From contig NZ_JARRSA010000024.1 in the NCBI RefSeq assembly GCF_029624655.1, positions 1-59,191 on the forward strand: DNA of 59,191 bases, in the 5' to 3' direction. The notes beneath the pieces were generated by a model. It did not search any database. It saw only the letters and a list, made by a program, of their open reading frames with translations, and was not told where the DNA came from. This document shows, one piece after another, positions 1 to 7,709 of this stretch. A program made the translations under genes and the position numbers. Origin of the DNA: Roseicyclus salinarum (lineage in GTDB: Bacteria; Pseudomonadota; Alphaproteobacteria; Rhodobacterales; Rhodobacteraceae). Numbering within the stretch: the stretch's first letter is position 1; every line of letters starts with the position of its first letter.

Positions 1-370
1 ACACGGGCTCCATCTGCGCAGGGCCCGTGGCGGAGGGCGCGGGCGCGACCGCGCGGGCGGGCGTCGAAGGCTGCACGACGGGTTGCACCGCGGCGACCGT
101 CTCGGGTGCGGCACGGCCGGCCGTCTCGGGCGGCGTCGCGCTCCGGGCATCGGGCGGCGTCGCGGCCACGCGCGGGGCGCGGTCGGTCGGCGCGACAGGG
201 GTCAGGGTCCCCGCGACGGCGTCCTCGAAACTGTTGCCGATCATGGCGATCTGCGCGGGTCCGCCTGCCAGGGCCTCGGGCGGATCGGGCGCGAAGGCCG
301 TCAGCCCCGCGGCATGGAGGCCCACCGAGGCCACGCAGGCGAGACCTGCCGCCGCAGCGCGCCCCTTCAC
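1..370 (-). CDS. tonB: TonB-like energy transducer, C-terminus beyond window
   Basis: The visible 123 residues start with a short basic N-terminus and a hydrophobic segment (about residues 3-27), followed by an Ala/Pro/Thr-rich stretch. This is the usual layout of TonB: an inner-membrane anchor plus an extended periplasmic linker. The C-terminal domain that would contact the outer-membrane receptor lies outside the window. The start is a GTG overlapping the upstream exbD stop as GTGA, which implies translational coupling. It is the last visible gene of the riboswitch-headed ExbBD operon, which supports TonB over another proline-rich protein. Without the C-terminus the family call is contextual. 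Confidence 0.68.
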   Translation of the reverse strand, partial: MKGRAAAAGLACVASVGLHAAGLTAFAPDPPEALAGGPAQIAMIGNSFEDAVAGTLTPVAPTDRAPRVAATPPDARSATPPETAGRAAPETVAAVQPVVQPSTPARAVAPAPSATGPAQMEPV

Positions 371-774
371 CGAAGCCCCCGCTCGGTAACAATCCTGACC
401 TCGCCCGCCCCCGCGCCCCGCAGCGCCGAGGCCAGCGCGACCAGATCGCGCGCGGGCAGGTCGCGATCGGGCACGATCCGCAGAACCGCCGCGCCGTCAT
501 TGCCCCCGTCGCCCTCCGCGAGACGCGCGGCGAGATAGGCCTCGGGCGTGACGCGATCCCCGCGATAGACCATCGTGCCGTCGGACCGGATCACCGCGGC
601 GTCGGGCGGCGGGCGGGCCTCGAGCCGCTCGGCCCGCACGAGGCGCACGTCGCCGTCGAGGGGCGGCGCGATGGCGGCGGCCGCGAGAAAGAAGATCAGC
701 ATCAGGAAGACGATGTTGATGAGGGCGATCATCGGCTGGGACCGCCGGCGTCTCGGGGCGGGCGCGAGGGCCAT
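367..774 (-). CDS. exbD: ExbD/TolR-family biopolymer transport protein
   Basis: A 135-residue protein with a basic N-terminus, one transmembrane helix at about residues 16-36 (IALINIVFLMLIFFLAAAA) and a small periplasmic domain. ExbD proteins form the proton channel with ExbB that powers TonB. The usual membrane Asp of ExbD (as in the D-V-I-F-L motif of the neighbouring copy) is Asn here (N-I-V-F-L), so this paralogue may be proton-inactive and structural. The start at 774 lies five bases past the upstream exbD stop. It is the second of two tandem exbD genes. Confidence 0.85.
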   Translation of the reverse strand: MALAPAPRRRRSQPMIALINIVFLMLIFFLAAAAIAPPLDGDVRLVRAERLEARPPPDAAVIRSDGTMVYRGDRVTPEAYLAARLAEGDGGNDGAAVLRIVPDRDLPARDLVALASALRGAGAGEVRIVTERGLR

Positions 775-778
775 GGCG

Positions 779-1162
779 CTACTCCAGCACCGAGACGGCA
801 AGCCACGGCATCGCCCGCAGCACCACCAGAAGGTCCACCAGCCGCTGCGAGGTCACACGGTCGTCCAGCGTCACCAGGATCGTGCGCGGCGCATCGCCTT
901 CGGGGGCGAGCGGGACGAGCGCGCCCGCAAGCGTCTCGAGCGAATGGGCGTCGCCGTTCAGCGACAGGCCCTCCGCCCCGAGCCGCAGGAACAGGGGCGC
1001 CGTGCCCTGCGCCCCGCCCGCGCCCGCGTTGACCAGCGGCACCTCCGCGAAGCGCGTGAAGGTCGAGCTGAGCATGAAGAACAGGAGCAGCAGGAAGATC
1101 ACGTCGATCAGGGGGGTCAGCGTCACCGGACGGCGCCGCCACGTCGTCCGTTCAAGTGCCAT
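779..1162 (-). CDS. exbD: ExbD/TolR-family biopolymer transport protein
   Basis: A 127-residue ExbD with the classic N-terminal signature: a basic cytosolic tail, then TPLIDVIFLLLLFFML carrying the conserved membrane Asp (D-V-I-F-L-L) needed for proton translocation, then a periplasmic domain. Its ATG at 1162 overlaps the end of exbB by 11 bases, implying coupling. With two ExbDs downstream of one ExbB, this copy has the functional Asp while the next one has Asn, so the pair may form a mixed complex. It belongs to the TonB module controlled by the B12 riboswitch. Confidence 0.92.
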   Translation of the reverse strand: MALERTTWRRRPVTLTPLIDVIFLLLLFFMLSSTFTRFAEVPLVNAGAGGAQGTAPLFLRLGAEGLSLNGDAHSLETLAGALVPLAPEGDAPRTILVTLDDRVTSQRLVDLLVVLRAMPWLAVSVLE

Positions 1163-1826
1163 GGGCAAGGTTCCGGAAGGCGGAAACCGCCTCGGGCGCC
1201 TCGGCGGAGGCCGGCGCCATCGGATGGAACAGCGCCTCGAGGGCCTCGTCGGCCTTGGCGCGTTCGCGCGCGGCGCGCGCCTCGAACCACGACAGGACGA
1301 GCGCGGTGGGCATCGCAACCGCAAGGCCCGCCGCCGTCGTCAGAAGCGCGACCCAGATCCCGCCCGCGAGCGCGGCGGGATCGACCGCCTGCCCCGCCTC
1401 CTGCAGCGCGCGGAAGGCGTCGATCATGCCCAGCACGGTGCCGAAGAGGCCGAGAAGCGGCGCGACCTGCGCGATGCTGTCGAGCAGGCGGAAGCCGCGC
1501 TCGACGACGGCGAGGCGCGCCTCGGCCATCGCCGTCAGGCGCGGCTTCAGGTTCCCGTCGTCCCGGACCGCCGCGCGCAGCACTGGGGCGAGATGGCTGG
1601 GGCTCGCGTCGAGCTCGCTCAGCGCGCGTCCCCGCGCGCCCGCGTCCCGCGCCGCGACCGCCCGGTCGATGGCCCCGTGACGCCCCACGCCCAGCGCGTG
1701 GAACTGCCACAGCTTGTAGAGCACGACGGCCAGCACGACGACCGAGAGGCACATCAGCAGTGCTATGACCGGCCCGCCAAGGTCGATCAGCGCGGCGAGG
1801 GATCCGGAAAGCGGTTCGAGTGTCAT
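1152..1826 (-). CDS. exbB: ExbB/TolQ/MotA-family proton channel protein
   Basis: 224 residues with three predicted membrane helices: an N-terminal one (about 16-38) and the conserved pair in the second half around LLDSIAQVAPLLGLFGTVLG and the GIWVALLTTAAGLAVAMPTAL stretch. The L-G-L-x-G-T-V-x-G-M signature is typical of MotA/TolQ/ExbB channels. The start at 1826 overlaps the upstream stop as ATGA. It would assemble with the two ExbD proteins and TonB to energise an outer-membrane receptor. TolQ is less likely because no tolA, tolB or pal is nearby and a B12 riboswitch heads the operon. Confidence 0.93.
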   Translation of the reverse strand: MTLEPLSGSLAALIDLGGPVIALLMCLSVVVLAVVLYKLWQFHALGVGRHGAIDRAVAARDAGARGRALSELDASPSHLAPVLRAAVRDDGNLKPRLTAMAEARLAVVERGFRLLDSIAQVAPLLGLFGTVLGMIDAFRALQEAGQAVDPAALAGGIWVALLTTAAGLAVAMPTALVLSWFEARAARERAKADEALEALFHPMAPASAEAPEAVSAFRNLAHGT

Positions 1827-2248
1827 CAGCCGATCACCTCCACGTCGGTTCGGGTGCGCAGCCGCAGCGCGTCGGCGCAGTCCGCCGCGCCGCCGCACTC
1901 CGCGACCCCGTTGATCAGGACCCGCCCGAGCGCGTCGCACGACAGGCCGGGGATGTCGAACTGGCGGACGCGCGGCGTGCCGGCGGGCAACGCGCCGAAT
2001 TCGAACAGCGTCAGCCGCTCGACCACGCCGCCCGCGTCGATCAGGACCGTCTCGAGGGACAGGGCCGCGAGGTCCGCGCCGAGGCCGTTCTCGACCATGA
2101 AGGTCAGCCGGCAGGCGCCGTCCAGCTGGTCGATGCGGTTCAGTTCCACCGACACGCCCGGCCCGGGGGCCTCCTGCGCCGAGACGGCGGCGGCGGACAT
2201 GGCTGCGGCGGACATGGCGAAAACGAGGGCGCTCAGGTGCAGGCGCAT
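1826..2248 (-). CDS. Small secreted protein of unknown function in TonB operon
   Basis: 140 residues with a clear Sec-type signal peptide (MRLHLSALVFAMSAAAMSAA, probable cleavage after V-S-A) and a mature part with four cysteines (one in CRLTF, then later ones in LSC, AEC and ADC) that could form two disulfides. ATG 2248 has a good GGAGGGA ribosome site. An upstream in-frame ATG at 2299 overlaps the previous stop but would spoil the signal peptide. No specific family was recognised. Its place between the B12-binding protein and exbB suggests a periplasmic accessory of this uptake system. Confidence 0.75.
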   Translation of the reverse strand: MRLHLSALVFAMSAAAMSAAAVSAQEAPGPGVSVELNRIDQLDGACRLTFMVENGLGADLAALSLETVLIDAGGVVERLTLFEFGALPAGTPRVRQFDIPGLSCDALGRVLINGVAECGGAADCADALRLRTRTDVEVIG

Positions 2249-2295
2249 GGTCCCTCCGGATGCTGCGGGCAAGGCAAGGCGTGGTCGATGCGCGG

Positions 2296-3072
2296 TCATG
2301 ACAGCGCCTCGAGGATGGCGTCGAGACCGTCGGTCAGCGCGGCCGGGCCGGGCTGCAGGATGAGCGGCGACTTGATCTCGGCGATGCGGCCCGCGCGCAC
2401 CGCGGGGATCGCCTCCCAGCCGGGGCGCGCCGCGATCTTCTCGGGGCGGACCTTCTTGCCGCACCACGAGGCGAGGATGATGTCCGGGGCGGCGTCGATC
2501 ACCTGCTCGGGCCGCACGATCCTGTCGCGCGCGCCCTCCTTCGCGGCGAGGGCCGGGAACGCCTCGCGCCCGCCCGCGATGCCGATCAGCTCCGACACCC
2601 ACGCGATGCCCGAGATCATCGGCTCGTCCCATTCCTCGAAATAGACGATGGGGCGGTCGCGGCCCTCGGCCCTGCCCGCGACCTCTGCGAGCCTGCGCTC
2701 GTAGCCGTCGGCCAGTTCCTCTGCGCGCGCGCCCGCTCCCACCGTCGCGCCGAGATGCCGGATCATCGCGAGGATGCCGCGCACGTCGCGCTGGTTGTAG
2801 CCCATGACCGTGACGCCGGCGCGCAGAAGCTCGGCCGCGATTTCGGCCTGCAGATCCGAGAAGGTCAGCACGAGATCCGGCTCGAGCGCGAGGATCCTCG
2901 GCACGTCGGCCGAGGTGAACGCGCCCACGCGCGGCTTCTCGCGGCGCACGCGCGCGGGCCGCACGGCGTAGCCGGTGACGCCGACGATCCGGTGCTCCTG
3001 CCCCAGAAGGTAGAGCGTCTCGACCGTCTCTTCCGTCAGGCAGACGATGCGTTCGGGGGGGAAGCGTTTCAT
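2296..3072 (-). CDS. Cobalamin-binding-type periplasmic-binding-fold protein (BtuF-like)
   Basis: 258 residues of the BtuF/FhuD (class III binding protein) type. The N-terminal lobe contains RIVCLTEETVETLYLLG and VTGY. A central ILALEPDLVLTFSDLQAEIAAELL segment matches the family's P-D-L-V motif, and the C-terminal lobe has VIDAAPDIILASWCG. No signal peptide is visible: the protein starts directly with MKRFPPERIVCL, so it may be cytosolic or annotated too short. No ABC permease or ATPase is adjacent. The upstream B12 riboswitch supports cobalamin as ligand rather than a siderophore. The stop overlaps an ATG (ATGA) at 2299. Confidence 0.82.
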   Translation of the reverse strand: MKRFPPERIVCLTEETVETLYLLGQEHRIVGVTGYAVRPARVRREKPRVGAFTSADVPRILALEPDLVLTFSDLQAEIAAELLRAGVTVMGYNQRDVRGILAMIRHLGATVGAGARAEELADGYERRLAEVAGRAEGRDRPIVYFEEWDEPMISGIAWVSELIGIAGGREAFPALAAKEGARDRIVRPEQVIDAAPDIILASWCGKKVRPEKIAARPGWEAIPAVRAGRIAEIKSPLILQPGPAALTDGLDAILEALS

Positions 3073-3091
3073 GCCGTCTCGCCGCGCCGCG

Positions 3092-3403
3092 TCACTGGAT
3101 CATGCGGCCCGAACGCCGCGCGGTCGCGCCTCCGCGGCGCTGCCTGAGCGGCAGCACCATCGCAAGGGGCCGGGGCGGCATCCGGGTGGAGGCCACGAGC
3201 AGATCGCAGAACACGGCCACGGCGGGCGAGATGCGCGCAAAGGGCTGCGCCTTGGAGAAAGCCTCCATCGCCGCGCGCCTGTAATCCGCCGCGCCGGGCA
3301 GGCCCGCGAGCCATTGCATGTAGCCCAGATGGCCCAGTTCGGCCGCCTTCTCGGGCGGCAGGTGCCCTATGTCGAGCTGTGAGATCGTCCGTTCCAGAAG
3401 CAT
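3092..3403 (-). CDS. Conserved-looking hypothetical protein, first gene of B12-riboswitch operon
   Basis: 103 residues, predicted soluble and mostly helical, with a basic C-terminal tail (RQRRGGATARRSGR). No signal peptide, membrane helix or known motif was seen. The start at 3403 is chosen for the GGAGGGC ribosome site just upstream. It lies about 130 bases downstream of the riboswitch, so it is the first cistron whose translation could be controlled by B12. Only 19 bases separate it from the BtuF-like gene. A function linked to B12 use is inferred from position only. Confidence 0.65.
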   Translation of the reverse strand: MLLERTISQLDIGHLPPEKAAELGHLGYMQWLAGLPGAADYRRAAMEAFSKAQPFARISPAVAVFCDLLVASTRMPPRPLAMVLPLRQRRGGATARRSGRMIQ

Positions 3404-3532
3404 CGCGCCCTCCGCGCAAGGGGGCGAAGGCGCTTCTGCAACGGTGATGTCGGCGGGCCGGTCCGGTCCATCTCGGTCTCTCCGTGCCAGGGCACCCCGC
3501 CCGGGTCAAGGTGACTGCGGCGCGTCATGCGC

Positions 3533-3695
3533 CGGAGATGGCAGGTCTCCTGGCTTGCGGGTCGACGCTTCCCCGAACCTTCCCGGACAGTCGGTCCAGT
3601 GGTCACACTCGGGGTCGCTCGCCGCTCACAGTTGCGGGGGCAGCCGCGGACTTGGGGCTTCGCCCCGCACCGCATTCCCTTTTAAGCCGACTCCG
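3533..3695 (-). promoter_or_regulatory. Cobalamin (AdoCbl) riboswitch
   Basis: Read on the minus strand this contains the B12 box AAGCCAGGAGACCTGCC (3540-3556) exactly. Upstream lie the TTAAAAGGGAA motif of the 5' part and the GCCCCCGCAACTGTGA core of the cobalamin aptamer. Closing stem P1 can form between 3691-3695 and 3533-3537 (CGGAG/CTCCG). High B12 is expected to repress the TonB/ExbBD operon that begins 130 bases downstream. No clear terminator follows, so translational control is plausible. Confidence 0.95.
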
Positions 3696-3923
3696 TGAGA
3701 AGCCGGTCGCCATGCGCGGGAGCATCGCACGCAAGACCGCCCCTGTCCATCGCAAGCGGCGGGCGGCGTCGCGTCCCACCCTGCCCGGCCGCCCGCGCCG
3801 GGGGGGCCGCGGCCCGCCTTTCATGGCCGATCGCGCGGCGCCTGCGACGCTTCGTCAGGCGTGCTGGCCGGCGATGTCGCCCCGCCTATCTTCCCGGCGA
3901 TGCGAACAGGCGAACCGACACCG

Positions 3924-4715
3924 ATGACGCGCCTTCTGGACCTTGCCGCGGGCACACTGCGCCCCCCGCCGGGGCGGCGCCGGCTGGCGCTCGCCCTCGC
4001 CTATGGCGCGATCTGCCATACCATCTTCGCGGTCGCCGTCCTGTCGATGATCGCCGCCATGTTCTTCGGGATGAGCGAAAGCCTCGGGCGGGTGCCCGCG
4101 CCCTGGCACGTCCTCGCCAACGCCGCCCTGATCGCGCAGTTCCCCCTCGCGCATTCGCTGCTTCTGACGCGGCGTGGCGGGCGGCTCCTGGCGCGGCTCG
4201 CCCCCGGCGGGCATGGCGGGACGCTGTCGACGACGAGCTACGCCATCGTGGCCTCCCTCCAGCTTGTCGCGCTGTTCGTCCTCTGGACACCGAGCGGGAC
4301 CGTGTGGTGGCGCGCGGAAGGGGCGGCCTTCACGGCCATCTGCACCGCCTACGCCGCCTCGTGGCTTCTGCTGATCAAGGCCAGCTACGACGCGGGCGCA
4401 GAGGTGCAGTCGGGCGCGCTTGGCTGGATGTCGCTGGCGCAGGACCGCAGGCCCGTCTTTCCCGACATGCCGACCACCGGGCTTTTTGCCATCATCCGCC
4501 AGCCGATCTACGTCGCCTTCGCGCTGACGCTCTGGACGGTGCCGGTCTGGACGCCGGATCAGCTTGCCCTCGCGGTGACGCTCACGGCCTACTGCCTCGC
4601 TGCTCCGATCCTCAAGGAACGCCGGTTCGCGCGGCGCTACGGCGAGCGGTTCGCGGACTATCGCTCCCGCGTGCCCTATGCCCTGCCCCGCCTTCGGAGA
4701 CCGCGCAATGGCTGA
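3924..4715 (+). CDS. Isoprenylcysteine/phospholipid methyltransferase-type membrane protein
   Basis: 263 residues with five or six hydrophobic segments and a conserved C-terminal block: TGLFAIIRQPIYVAFAL, then a late helix, then LKERRFARRYGERFADY. The R-x-P-x-Y and E-x-x-x-x-x-x-Y-G-x-x-x-x-x-Y patterns are those of the ICMT/PEMT family, in which a SAM-dependent membrane enzyme methylates a lipid or a prenylated cysteine. The substrate cannot be told. ATG 3924 is preferred; ATG 3900 is in frame, and neither has a strong ribosome site. The gene overlaps the following methyltransferase by 8 bases, so the two are probably cotranscribed. Confidence 0.72.
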   Translation: MTRLLDLAAGTLRPPPGRRRLALALAYGAICHTIFAVAVLSMIAAMFFGMSESLGRVPAPWHVLANAALIAQFPLAHSLLLTRRGGRLLARLAPGGHGGTLSTTSYAIVASLQLVALFVLWTPSGTVWWRAEGAAFTAICTAYAASWLLLIKASYDAGAEVQSGALGWMSLAQDRRPVFPDMPTTGLFAIIRQPIYVAFALTLWTVPVWTPDQLALAVTLTAYCLAAPILKERRFARRYGERFADYRSRVPYALPRLRRPRNG

Positions 4716-5445
4716 GCGCGCGCGCAACGACCTCGGGATCTACGACGCCGTCGCGGCCGAGTGGTGGTCGGACGAGATCCGCTGGGTGCGGACGCTGAAG
4801 AACCTCGTGCCGGGGCGCCTTGCGTGGTTCGACCGCCATGCCGACTGGGACGGCAAGGCCGTGCTCGACCTCGGCTGCGCGGGAGGGTTCATGGCCGAGG
4901 CGATGGCCGACAAGGGCGCGCGCGTCACCGGCATAGACCCCGCCGCGAAGGCCGTGGAGGCCGCCCGCGCGCACGCCACGGCGGCCGGGCGTGACATCGC
5001 CTACGATGTCGGCGTCGGCGAGGCGCTGCCCTATGGCGACGGGGCCTTCGACATCGTGGTCTGCGTCGACGTGCTGGAGCATGTGAGCGACCGCGCCCGC
5101 GTCCTCGCCGAGGTCGCGCGGGTGCTGAAGCCCGGCGGCCTCTTCCTGTTCGACACGATCAACCGGAACCCCGTCGCCCGCTTCGCCACGATCACGATGG
5201 CCGAGGACGTGCTGCGGCTGCTGCCGCGGGGCACGCATGACCCGCGGATGTTCATCCGGCCGTCCGAGATGCGGCAGGGCCTCGCCGATGCCGGGCTGGT
5301 GGCGGGGCCGATGTGCGGCCTGGGGCCGCGCGGGCTGAACCGGCGGGGCGATTTCGTCTTCGGCCCGCTGCCGCTGCGGACGGTCATCTACCTCGGCCTC
5401 GCGAGGAAGCCGGACACGGACACGAACACGGGAGCCGCCCCATGA
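4708..5445 (+). CDS. UbiG-like class I SAM-dependent methyltransferase
   Basis: 245 residues. Motif I is VLDLGCAGGFMAEAMA (about residues 52-67), followed by VTGIDPAAKAVEAAR, the acidic post-motif, then VCVDVLEHVSD and LKPGGLFLFDTINR. This arrangement, especially the D-V-L-E-H-V and F-D-T-I-N-R pieces, is typical of UbiG-type O-methyltransferases of ubiquinone synthesis. Context does not prove that role, since the neighbours are a membrane methyltransferase family protein and a DUF4149 protein, so a paralogue with another small substrate is possible. ATG 4708 overlaps the previous gene by 8 bases. Confidence 0.82.
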   Translation: MAERARNDLGIYDAVAAEWWSDEIRWVRTLKNLVPGRLAWFDRHADWDGKAVLDLGCAGGFMAEAMADKGARVTGIDPAAKAVEAARAHATAAGRDIAYDVGVGEALPYGDGAFDIVVCVDVLEHVSDRARVLAEVARVLKPGGLFLFDTINRNPVARFATITMAEDVLRLLPRGTHDPRMFIRPSEMRQGLADAGLVAGPMCGLGPRGLNRRGDFVFGPLPLRTVIYLGLARKPDTDTNTGAAP

Positions 5446-5837
5446 CCGAGATCGCGCTGCTTGCCACGGCGCTCCTGTTCGGCGGCATGACGTTGTTTTC
5501 CTTCGGCTTCGCCGCCTTCGTGTTCAATGCGCTGCCCGCCGCGACGGCGGGAAAGCTTGTCCGGCGCGCCTTCCCTTGGTTCTACCTGTTCGTCTTCGGC
5601 ACCTCGGCCGTCGCGGCTGGCTGCGCGGCGGCGGGCGACGGCGTCTCGGCCGCGGTCCTCGGCGCGATCGCCCTCACGACAGTCTTCGCCCGCGAGGTTC
5701 TGATGCCCGCGATCAACCGGGCGACCGACGCCGGCGAGGCGCGGCGCTTCAAGGTGCTGCACGCCCTCTCCGTCCTGATCACGGTTGCCCATATCCTCGG
5801 GGCGGGTGCCGTCCTGCTGCGCCTCGCCACCGGATAG
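5442..5837 (+). CDS. DUF4149-like four-helix membrane protein
   Basis: 131 residues with four hydrophobic helices: an N-terminal LLATALLFGGMTLFSFGFAAFVF, a second around WFYLFVFGTSAVAAGCAAA, a third containing AVLGAIALTTVFA, and a C-terminal one. The pattern matches the DUF4149/TMEM205-like family of small membrane proteins of unknown function. The R-x-F-K-V-L-H-x-L-S-V segment before the last helix is characteristic. The ATG overlaps the stop of the methyltransferase (ATGA), so it is the third gene of a three-gene operon. No biochemical role can be assigned. Confidence 0.7.
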   Translation: MTEIALLATALLFGGMTLFSFGFAAFVFNALPAATAGKLVRRAFPWFYLFVFGTSAVAAGCAAAGDGVSAAVLGAIALTTVFAREVLMPAINRATDAGEARRFKVLHALSVLITVAHILGAGAVLLRLATG

Positions 5838-5854
5838 CGGACGTCCCCGCGCGC

Positions 5855-6550
5855 TCAGTCGGCAAGCCAGCGGGCGAGCGCCGCCGTCGTCTCCTCGGGC
5901 CGTTCGAGCGTGGGCATGTGGCCCGCGCCCTCCACCACCACGAGGCGCGAGCCGGGGACGAGCGCGTGCATCAGTTCGTGGCGCTCCACCGGGCAGAGCG
6001 CGTCGAGGGCGCCGCACAGGATCAGCGTCGGCACCCGCACCGCGCGCAGGGCGTCCTGCCGGTCGGGACGGTCGCGCAGCGCCAGCGATTGCCGGGCGAA
6101 GACCTCGGGGCCGAGATCGAGGGCCATCGCCATGCACACCTCCAGGATCTCGGCGCGGTGCGGGCCGTCGGCGAGGTAGTTCGGCTTCAGTTCCTCGCGC
6201 ATCACCCGCTCGAGCCCGCCTGCGCGCACCGCCGCGATCTGCGGGGCGCGGCGCGCCTTGACCTCCGGCAGTTCGGCGCGCGGGTTGGTGTCCAGCAGCG
6301 CAAGACGCTCGACACGATCGGGCGCCCGGGCCACGATCTCCATCGCGACGATGCCGCCCATGGAAAGGCCTGCAAGTGCAAAGCGTTGCGGGGCGTTGCT
6401 CAACACCGCTTCGGCCAGCCCGCCCATATCGGCGGCACCGGCGAGATCGCCGACGACCACTTCGCGTTCGTCCGACAGCGCCTTGATCTGGGGCGAGAAA
6501 AGCCTGCCGTCGCACATCATGCCCGGCAACAGGACAAGGGGCGGCGTCAT
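5855..6550 (-). CDS. Alpha/beta hydrolase
   Basis: 231 residues of the alpha/beta hydrolase fold. There is an oxyanion strand LVLLPGMMCDGR near the N-terminus, the nucleophile elbow LAGLSMGGIVAMEI (G-L-S-M-G-G, catalytic Ser about residue 65), an acid strand VPTLILCGALDALCP with the catalytic Asp, and the C-terminal EGAGHMPTLERPEE with the catalytic His. All triad residues are present, so it should be an active esterase or carbon-carbon-bond hydrolase. The start overlaps the MetE-like gene stop as ATGA, so it is the last gene of the minus-strand catabolic cluster. The substrate is unknown. Confidence 0.85.
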   Translation of the reverse strand: MTPPLVLLPGMMCDGRLFSPQIKALSDEREVVVGDLAGAADMGGLAEAVLSNAPQRFALAGLSMGGIVAMEIVARAPDRVERLALLDTNPRAELPEVKARRAPQIAAVRAGGLERVMREELKPNYLADGPHRAEILEVCMAMALDLGPEVFARQSLALRDRPDRQDALRAVRVPTLILCGALDALCPVERHELMHALVPGSRLVVVEGAGHMPTLERPEETTAALARWLAD

Positions 6551-7668
6551 CCGACCGCGCGCGCCCCTTCGCTCAGCGCGGCAAGCTTGGCGTAGGCGAT
6601 GGCGGGATCGACGGCGCCGAAGCCCGCGAAGGTCCCGAAACCGCAGTCGCTGCCCGCGATCACGCGCTCGGCGCCGACGATGTCGATGAACCGCTGAAGG
6701 CGCTGCGCGACGAGCTCGGGATGTTCGACGAAGTTGGTCGTCGTGTCGACGACGCCGGGCACAAGGATCTTGTCGTCGGGGATGTCGCGCTTGCGGTCGC
6801 GGAAGACCGTCCATTCATGGCCGTGACGGGGGTTCGACGTCTCGAACAGAACGTAGCGCGCCTTGGCCGACATCAGGGTGTCGAACATCCTGGCCATCGG
6901 GATGTCGCAGACATGCGGCCCCTCGTAGTTGCCCCAGCAGATGTGGATGCGCACGCGGTCCTCCGGCACGCCCGAAAGCGCGTGGTTCAGCGCCTCGACA
7001 TGGGAGGCCGCGACCTTCACGAACTCCTCGTCGGAGAGGTCCGCGAACAGCATGTGGCGCGACAGCGCGAGGTCGGGACAGTCGAGCTGAAGGTCGAGCC
7101 CGGCGGCCACGATGGTCTCGTATTCCTCCTTCATCGCGTCCGCGAGCGCGGCGAGATAGGCCTCGCGCGTGGGGTAGTGGGCGTTTTGCAGGAACAGGCT
7201 GATCACGCCGGGACTGGCCGCGTTCATGAAGCCGCGCCCGATGCCGTGGGCCTTCATCGCCACTTTCAGGTTCGCGATATCCTTCCCCAGTTCGCCCTGC
7301 CCCTTCGACTTCACCTCGCCGACGCACATCGGACGGGCGTATTTCGGCGTTCCGCCGGATTCCGCCAACCTTTTCAGGAAGCTGGGAAAGAGCTTCAGGT
7401 CGGCTGGCGCGTTCCTCGGGCTGTCGCCCCCGAAACCCGTGTAGCGATCCTTGACGTAGGTGGCGTAGGAAATTTTCGATGTTTCGCCATCAGAAACGAT
7501 ATCCACACCCGCGGCTTTCTGTTTCGCCACCGTCGCATCCACGGCCGTGGCCATGGCGGCGTCGAACGCCGCCGGGTCGAACGGTTCGCCACGCTCCCGG
7601 GCGAAGATGAAATCCACGACCTCCTGGCTGCGCGGAAGGCTTCCGACATGCGTGGTAGGAATGCTCAT
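6547..7668 (-). CDS. MetE C-terminal-like cobalamin-independent methyltransferase family protein
   Basis: 373 residues, matching only the zinc-binding C-terminal half of MetE (full MetE is about 750). The zinc ligands are visible: His242 and Cys244 (RIHICWGNY), Glu276 (VLFETSNPRHGHEW) and Cys342 (GSDCGFGTF). Entry motif THVGSLPRS is typical of stand-alone Meth_synt_2 proteins. Such proteins move methyl groups to or from thiols, or act on other zinc-bound substrates. Methionine synthesis is doubtful because the N-terminal folate-gripping half is missing and the gene sits in a catabolic cluster. It is followed with overlap by the alpha/beta hydrolase. Confidence 0.83.
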   Translation of the reverse strand: MSIPTTHVGSLPRSQEVVDFIFARERGEPFDPAAFDAAMATAVDATVAKQKAAGVDIVSDGETSKISYATYVKDRYTGFGGDSPRNAPADLKLFPSFLKRLAESGGTPKYARPMCVGEVKSKGQGELGKDIANLKVAMKAHGIGRGFMNAASPGVISLFLQNAHYPTREAYLAALADAMKEEYETIVAAGLDLQLDCPDLALSRHMLFADLSDEEFVKVAASHVEALNHALSGVPEDRVRIHICWGNYEGPHVCDIPMARMFDTLMSAKARYVLFETSNPRHGHEWTVFRDRKRDIPDDKILVPGVVDTTTNFVEHPELVAQRLQRFIDIVGAERVIAGSDCGFGTFAGFGAVDPAIAYAKLAALSEGARAVG

Positions 7669-7709
7669 GCCCGGTCCTCCTCGAGCGTTTCGAAATCGGG
7701 GCCCGCGCC

